Notes under the pieces: generated by a model | Database searches by the model: none | The model's input: the letters and a program-made list of their open reading frames with translations, nothing else | What the model was told of the DNA's origin: nothing | Position numbers and translations under genes: made by a program | In this document: one piece after another, positions 61,422 through 64,000 of the stretch | Position numbering within the stretch: position 1 is the stretch's first letter | Layout: every line of letters starts with the position of its first letter | DNA from: RUG14223 sp051881075 | GTDB taxonomy: Bacteria > Bacillota > Clostridia > Oscillospirales > Acutalibacteraceae | DNA length: 64,000 nucleotides | Assembly: GCA_051881075.1 (NCBI GenBank) | Contig: JBJEPE010000016.1 | Coordinates: forward strand, 1 to 64,000 | Direction: 5' to 3'

Positions 61422-62318
61422 TTAAATGGTATTGCGCTTTCTCTGCCAATCCTTTATGTTTTTGATCTCGTTGTACATGGCGACATAGCTTTCATGGCGT
61501 GAACGTTCAATTTTATTATCCTTAACTGCCTGCAAAACAGCACATCCCTTTTCGCAGGTGTGTGAGCATGATGTGAATTGGCAGTTGTCTATATAATCAG
61601 CAAAATCAGAAAAACAGAATTTTATCTGATCCTTTTCAATCATTTCATAGTGCTCGATATCAACGGTAGAAAACCCCGGTGTATCTGCTACATATCCCCC
61701 ATTCACTTTAAAAAGCTCTACCTGTCTTGTGGTGTGTCTTCCTCTACCCAGCTTCTTGCTTATATCACCGGTATCAAGATCAAGGTCAGGGAAAAGCGAG
61801 TTTATAAGCGTACTTTTACCAACGCCGGAGTTACCGATAAATGCAGTAAATTTGTTTGGCAACAATTTACGTATTTCATCTAAACCGTCATTGCTGAATT
61901 TAGTTGTGCATATAGTTTTGATGCCTGAGTGTGTATATATATCGTATAATTGCTTAGCCGAGCTTAAATCTGACTTAGTTATAGCCAAAATTGGTGTTAT
62001 ATCTTTATTAACCGCAGCAGCAATCATCTTGTCAATGATGATGGTATTGGGTTGAGGATCACATACTGATGCAACTATTATCAGATTATCCAAATTCGCC
62101 ATAGGCGGTCTTACTATGCTGTTTCTTCGTGGCAGAATGCTCTCTAAAGTAGAGTAGCCGTTTTCCTGTACTGTGATTTTTACTTTATCACCTGCATACG
62201 GAGATATTCCCTGTTTACGAAAAAGTCCACGTGCCTTACATTCATAAGTAATACCGTCACAGTCGACGTAATAAAAACCGCCTATTCCTTTTATCAGTAT
62301 TCCCTCTTTTTCAACCAT
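61422..62318 (-). CDS. rsgA: Ribosome small subunit-dependent GTPase RsgA
   Basis: This 298-residue circularly permuted GTPase assists 30S maturation. Start at ATG 62318 behind GAGAGG. An N-terminal OB fold (IKGIGGFYYVDCDGITYECKARG) is followed by permuted G motifs: ITKSDL (G4), IGNSGVGKSTLIN (G1), GRGRHTTRQ (switch I) and DTPGFSTVDI (G3). A C-terminal zinc site is CQFTSCSHTCEKGCAVLQA. It sits downstream of the prkC kinase gene, the usual Gram-positive order. Confidence 0.95.
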   Translation of the reverse strand: MVEKEGILIKGIGGFYYVDCDGITYECKARGLFRKQGISPYAGDKVKITVQENGYSTLESILPRRNSIVRPPMANLDNLIIVASVCDPQPNTIIIDKMIAAAVNKDITPILAITKSDLSSAKQLYDIYTHSGIKTICTTKFSNDGLDEIRKLLPNKFTAFIGNSGVGKSTLINSLFPDLDLDTGDISKKLGRGRHTTRQVELFKVNGGYVADTPGFSTVDIEHYEMIEKDQIKFCFSDFADYIDNCQFTSCSHTCEKGCAVLQAVKDNKIERSRHESYVAMYNEIKNIKDWQRKRNTI

Positions 62319-62343
62319 AAATTTATAACCTCTCAAATATAAA

Positions 62344-62371
62344 TTCTGCGATGTACAGAAACATCGCAGAA
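62344..62371. terminator. Hairpin between prkC and rsgA
   Basis: An 11-bp stem (TTCTGCGATGT/ACATCGCAGAA) lies in the gap between the kinase gene and rsgA. On the minus strand the following tract is only weakly T-rich, so it may attenuate rather than stop transcription into rsgA. Confidence 0.55.
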
Positions 62372-62413
62372 TATTTTTGTTTATTGCTTTTTAAAATTAA
62401 TTCAATTAATCTA

Positions 62414-64000
62414 TCAACCTAAACCTTCATCGTCATCACCGAGTTCGTCGGAAGGATCTTCGATGCCAGACTCATCACCCGAAGTTTCGCTACTGATTGG
62501 ATCATCAATAGGCGGTTCGCTGCTGACTGGATCGTCTATTACCGGATCCGGATTTGAGGACGATACGTCAGTGTGCGGCGGAATATAATCTCTTTGAGTT
62601 GTCTGAGTTACTTTCTTAGTATCAAAGTTTGCTTCAAATACTGCATATTCCTGTCCTTCTATCTGAACAACTATTGTACTCTTACCTGAGATACCTGTTA
62701 CTGAGATAGTATATTTGCTGTTATAGTATGGAACTACAGTCTTTGAATATTCAGAATCCACTACACCGTCGATGATAACTTTGAGGTAAACGGAATCTTT
62801 TACATCTGACGGTAAATCAACGTATACGTCAAGTGTGACTTCTTCGGGTTCTATAATACCCTCACTGATAACTACGGTAACCTCTGTACCCTCTGCTACA
62901 GTTGAATTATAGAGCGGTGATTGACTGATTATTGTGCCCTTGGCCGCAGGGTCTTCCTTACTTGTTACTTTACTGTTTAAAACAAGAGAATATTTCTCAA
63001 GCTCATCCTTGGCTTCATCTACTGTAAGACCTATAAGGTTAGGCACGGATGTTTCTTTTTCCGCAGGCTTGGCGCTTACATATACCTGAACTATAGTACC
63101 GATAGCAACCTCTTGGTATGCTTTCGGGAATGTTTCCTTAACATAGCCGATTAAAGTTTCTTCATCAACTATTTCTATTACTTCAATTTCAAGATTTGCT
63201 TTCTTGATTCTTTCTTCTGCATCCTTTAACTCACGTCCTACAACGTCCGGTACAGGTACAAGCGTTGCGGTAGAGTTTACGGTAAGTGTTATCTTAGCGT
63301 CAGCCTTAACCTTTTTTGAGTTTGCGGCAGGATCTTGCTTAAGAACTATACCCTCCGGTTTGCCGGGTTCGTAGGTGTTCTCGATAACGAAGTTGAACTT
63401 ATATGCAGGATTCGCCTGTATATCCTCAAGCTTTTGATCAACAAAGTTAGGAATGTCAACGTCCTCTACAGCACTGGTTTCACAGGCTTGGAAGATTGCG
63501 AGCATACCGAATATCAGGGCTATTAAAACTACTGCGATTGAAACGCCGATTATAATACCTACTTTAGATTTCTTTTTAGAAGTACTGTCGTCGGGCTCAT
63601 AATCGTAATCGTCCTCCTCATCTTCTATGTCCTTATCTCTGTTGCGTATTGTGTTGATTGCGTCAACGTATTTTGTGGGGGTTTCATCCACAAAGTATGT
63701 GTATTGGAATTTAATGGACGGATTTTGTCTGAAAAGCTCGATATCTTCAAGCATATCACCTGCCGATAGATAACGCTTGGAGGCATCCTTTTGCATTGCC
63801 TTTAATGTTATTTCCTCCAGTCCGTCAGGGATAGAAGGATTAATGGTCTTAGGAGGCGTCGGTTCAGACTGTAACTGCATTATAGCAACTGAAACGGCAT
63901 TATCTGCATCAAACGGAAGTCTGCCTGTGAGCATCTCGTAAAGCATTACGCCTACAGAGTAAATGTCAGTCTTGCCGTCTGTTATATCGCCTCTGGCCTG
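62414..64000 (-). CDS. prkC: PASTA-domain Ser/Thr protein kinase, PrkC/Stk type (5' end outside window)
   Basis: The gene runs off the right edge of the window; 528 codons are present. The visible N-terminal part is the end of the kinase domain (DIYSVGVMLYEMLTGRLPFD, TLKAMQKDASKRY). Then come an acidic linker, one transmembrane helix (VGIIIGVSIAVVLIALIFGML) and three extracellular PASTA repeats (starting near EDVDIPNFV, VPVPDVVGRELKDAEE, TSVPNLIGLTVDEAKDE). A C-terminal beta-like domain and a Pro/Ser/Asp-rich tail follow. PASTA repeats bind muropeptides and the kinase controls cell-wall growth and spore germination in relatives. A Pro/Asp tail of this kind is less common. Confidence 0.93.
   Translation of the reverse strand, partial: QARGDITDGKTDIYSVGVMLYEMLTGRLPFDADNAVSVAIMQLQSEPTPPKTINPSIPDGLEEITLKAMQKDASKRYLSAGDMLEDIELFRQNPSIKFQYTYFVDETPTKYVDAINTIRNRDKDIEDEEDDYDYEPDDSTSKKKSKVGIIIGVSIAVVLIALIFGMLAIFQACETSAVEDVDIPNFVDQKLEDIQANPAYKFNFVIENTYEPGKPEGIVLKQDPAANSKKVKADAKITLTVNSTATLVPVPDVVGRELKDAEERIKKANLEIEVIEIVDEETLIGYVKETFPKAYQEVAIGTIVQVYVSAKPAEKETSVPNLIGLTVDEAKDELEKYSLVLNSKVTSKEDPAAKGTIISQSPLYNSTVAEGTEVTVVISEGIIEPEEVTLDVYVDLPSDVKDSVYLKVIIDGVVDSEYSKTVVPYYNSKYTISVTGISGKSTIVVQIEGQEYAVFEANFDTKKVTQTTQRDYIPPHTDVSSSNPDPVIDDPVSSEPPIDDPISSETSGDESGIEDPSDELGDDDEGLG

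Noticed and set aside
1..64000. CRISPR arrays, rRNA or tRNA genes, restriction-modification or defence islands
   Set aside because: I found no regularly spaced repeats, no tRNA-like cloverleaf with conserved T-loop sequence and no defence-type protein families in the window.

Overview
The window looks like a piece of a low-to-moderate GC, endospore-forming Clostridia chromosome, probably Oscillospiraceae/Ruminococcaceae-like. The evidence is an intact sigma-K gene with a hydrophobic pro-sequence, yabP-yabQ, a CwlD-type amidase, a CIRCE-controlled groES-groEL pair, a PrkC-type PASTA kinase, an ECF transporter energising module and Gram-positive gene orders. I saw no rRNA, tRNA or CRISPR array.

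Layout. 1-4.3 kb: groES-groEL (minus, CIRCE), sigK (plus) and a secreted repeat protein (minus). 4.7-25.7 kb: a long co-directional plus-strand housekeeping block: aminotransferase, secD-secF, ruvC-ruvA-ruvB, glmM, a methyltransferase, ecfA1-ecfA2-ecfT-truA, a DUF5711-like protein, cvpA, pgsA, a ClpE-like AAA+ protein and pheS-pheT. 25.9-30.7 kb: a visibly more GC-rich two-gene insert (TetR regulator plus a 1377-residue FG-GAP, coiled-coil, membrane-anchored surface protein), followed by an IS200/IS605 transposase remnant. 31.2-42.5 kb: murD, two M42 aminopeptidases, a YnbB-type PLP enzyme, yebC, cwlD, radA, an HlyD-MacB-like pair without its ATPase, and a DUF6873-like protein. 42.85-47.49 kb: a complete filamentous-phage (inovirus) prophage. 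47.6-58.9 kb: minus-strand genes yabQ-yabP, glmS, a CapD-like enzyme, cls, tadA, a CPBP protease, CpsD/CpsC-like proteins and the beta and gamma subunits of a Na+-pumping decarboxylase. 59.2-64 kb: galE and a Xer-like recombinase (plus), then rsgA and a 5'-truncated prkC (minus).

The main discovery is the roughly 4.63-kb prophage. Reading along the minus strand, its order is Rep C-terminal piece, ssDNA-binding protein, small membrane protein, major coat, pIII-like adsorption protein, pVI-like protein, Zot/pI ATPase, two small proteins, Rep. This is the Ff (M13) gene order in a Gram-positive element. Several genes were too short to be obvious and were read directly from the sequence. The prophage is bounded by a 19-bp direct repeat that lies inside the rep coding sequence. 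Integration cuts rep into a 306-codon 5' part at the left end and a 3' part at the right end. Joining the two repeats in a circle rebuilds, in frame, a 381-residue Rep.

The repeat is half of a near-perfect 28-bp dif-like palindrome at the right end. The site sits where gene orientation switches from almost all plus to almost all minus, as expected at a replication terminus. A Xer-type recombinase gene is 13 kb away. The simplest reading is a Xer/dif-using inovirus whose replication gene is physically disconnected while it is a prophage. The pIII-like gene also carries a one-base frameshift in a homopolymer, so infectivity is uncertain.
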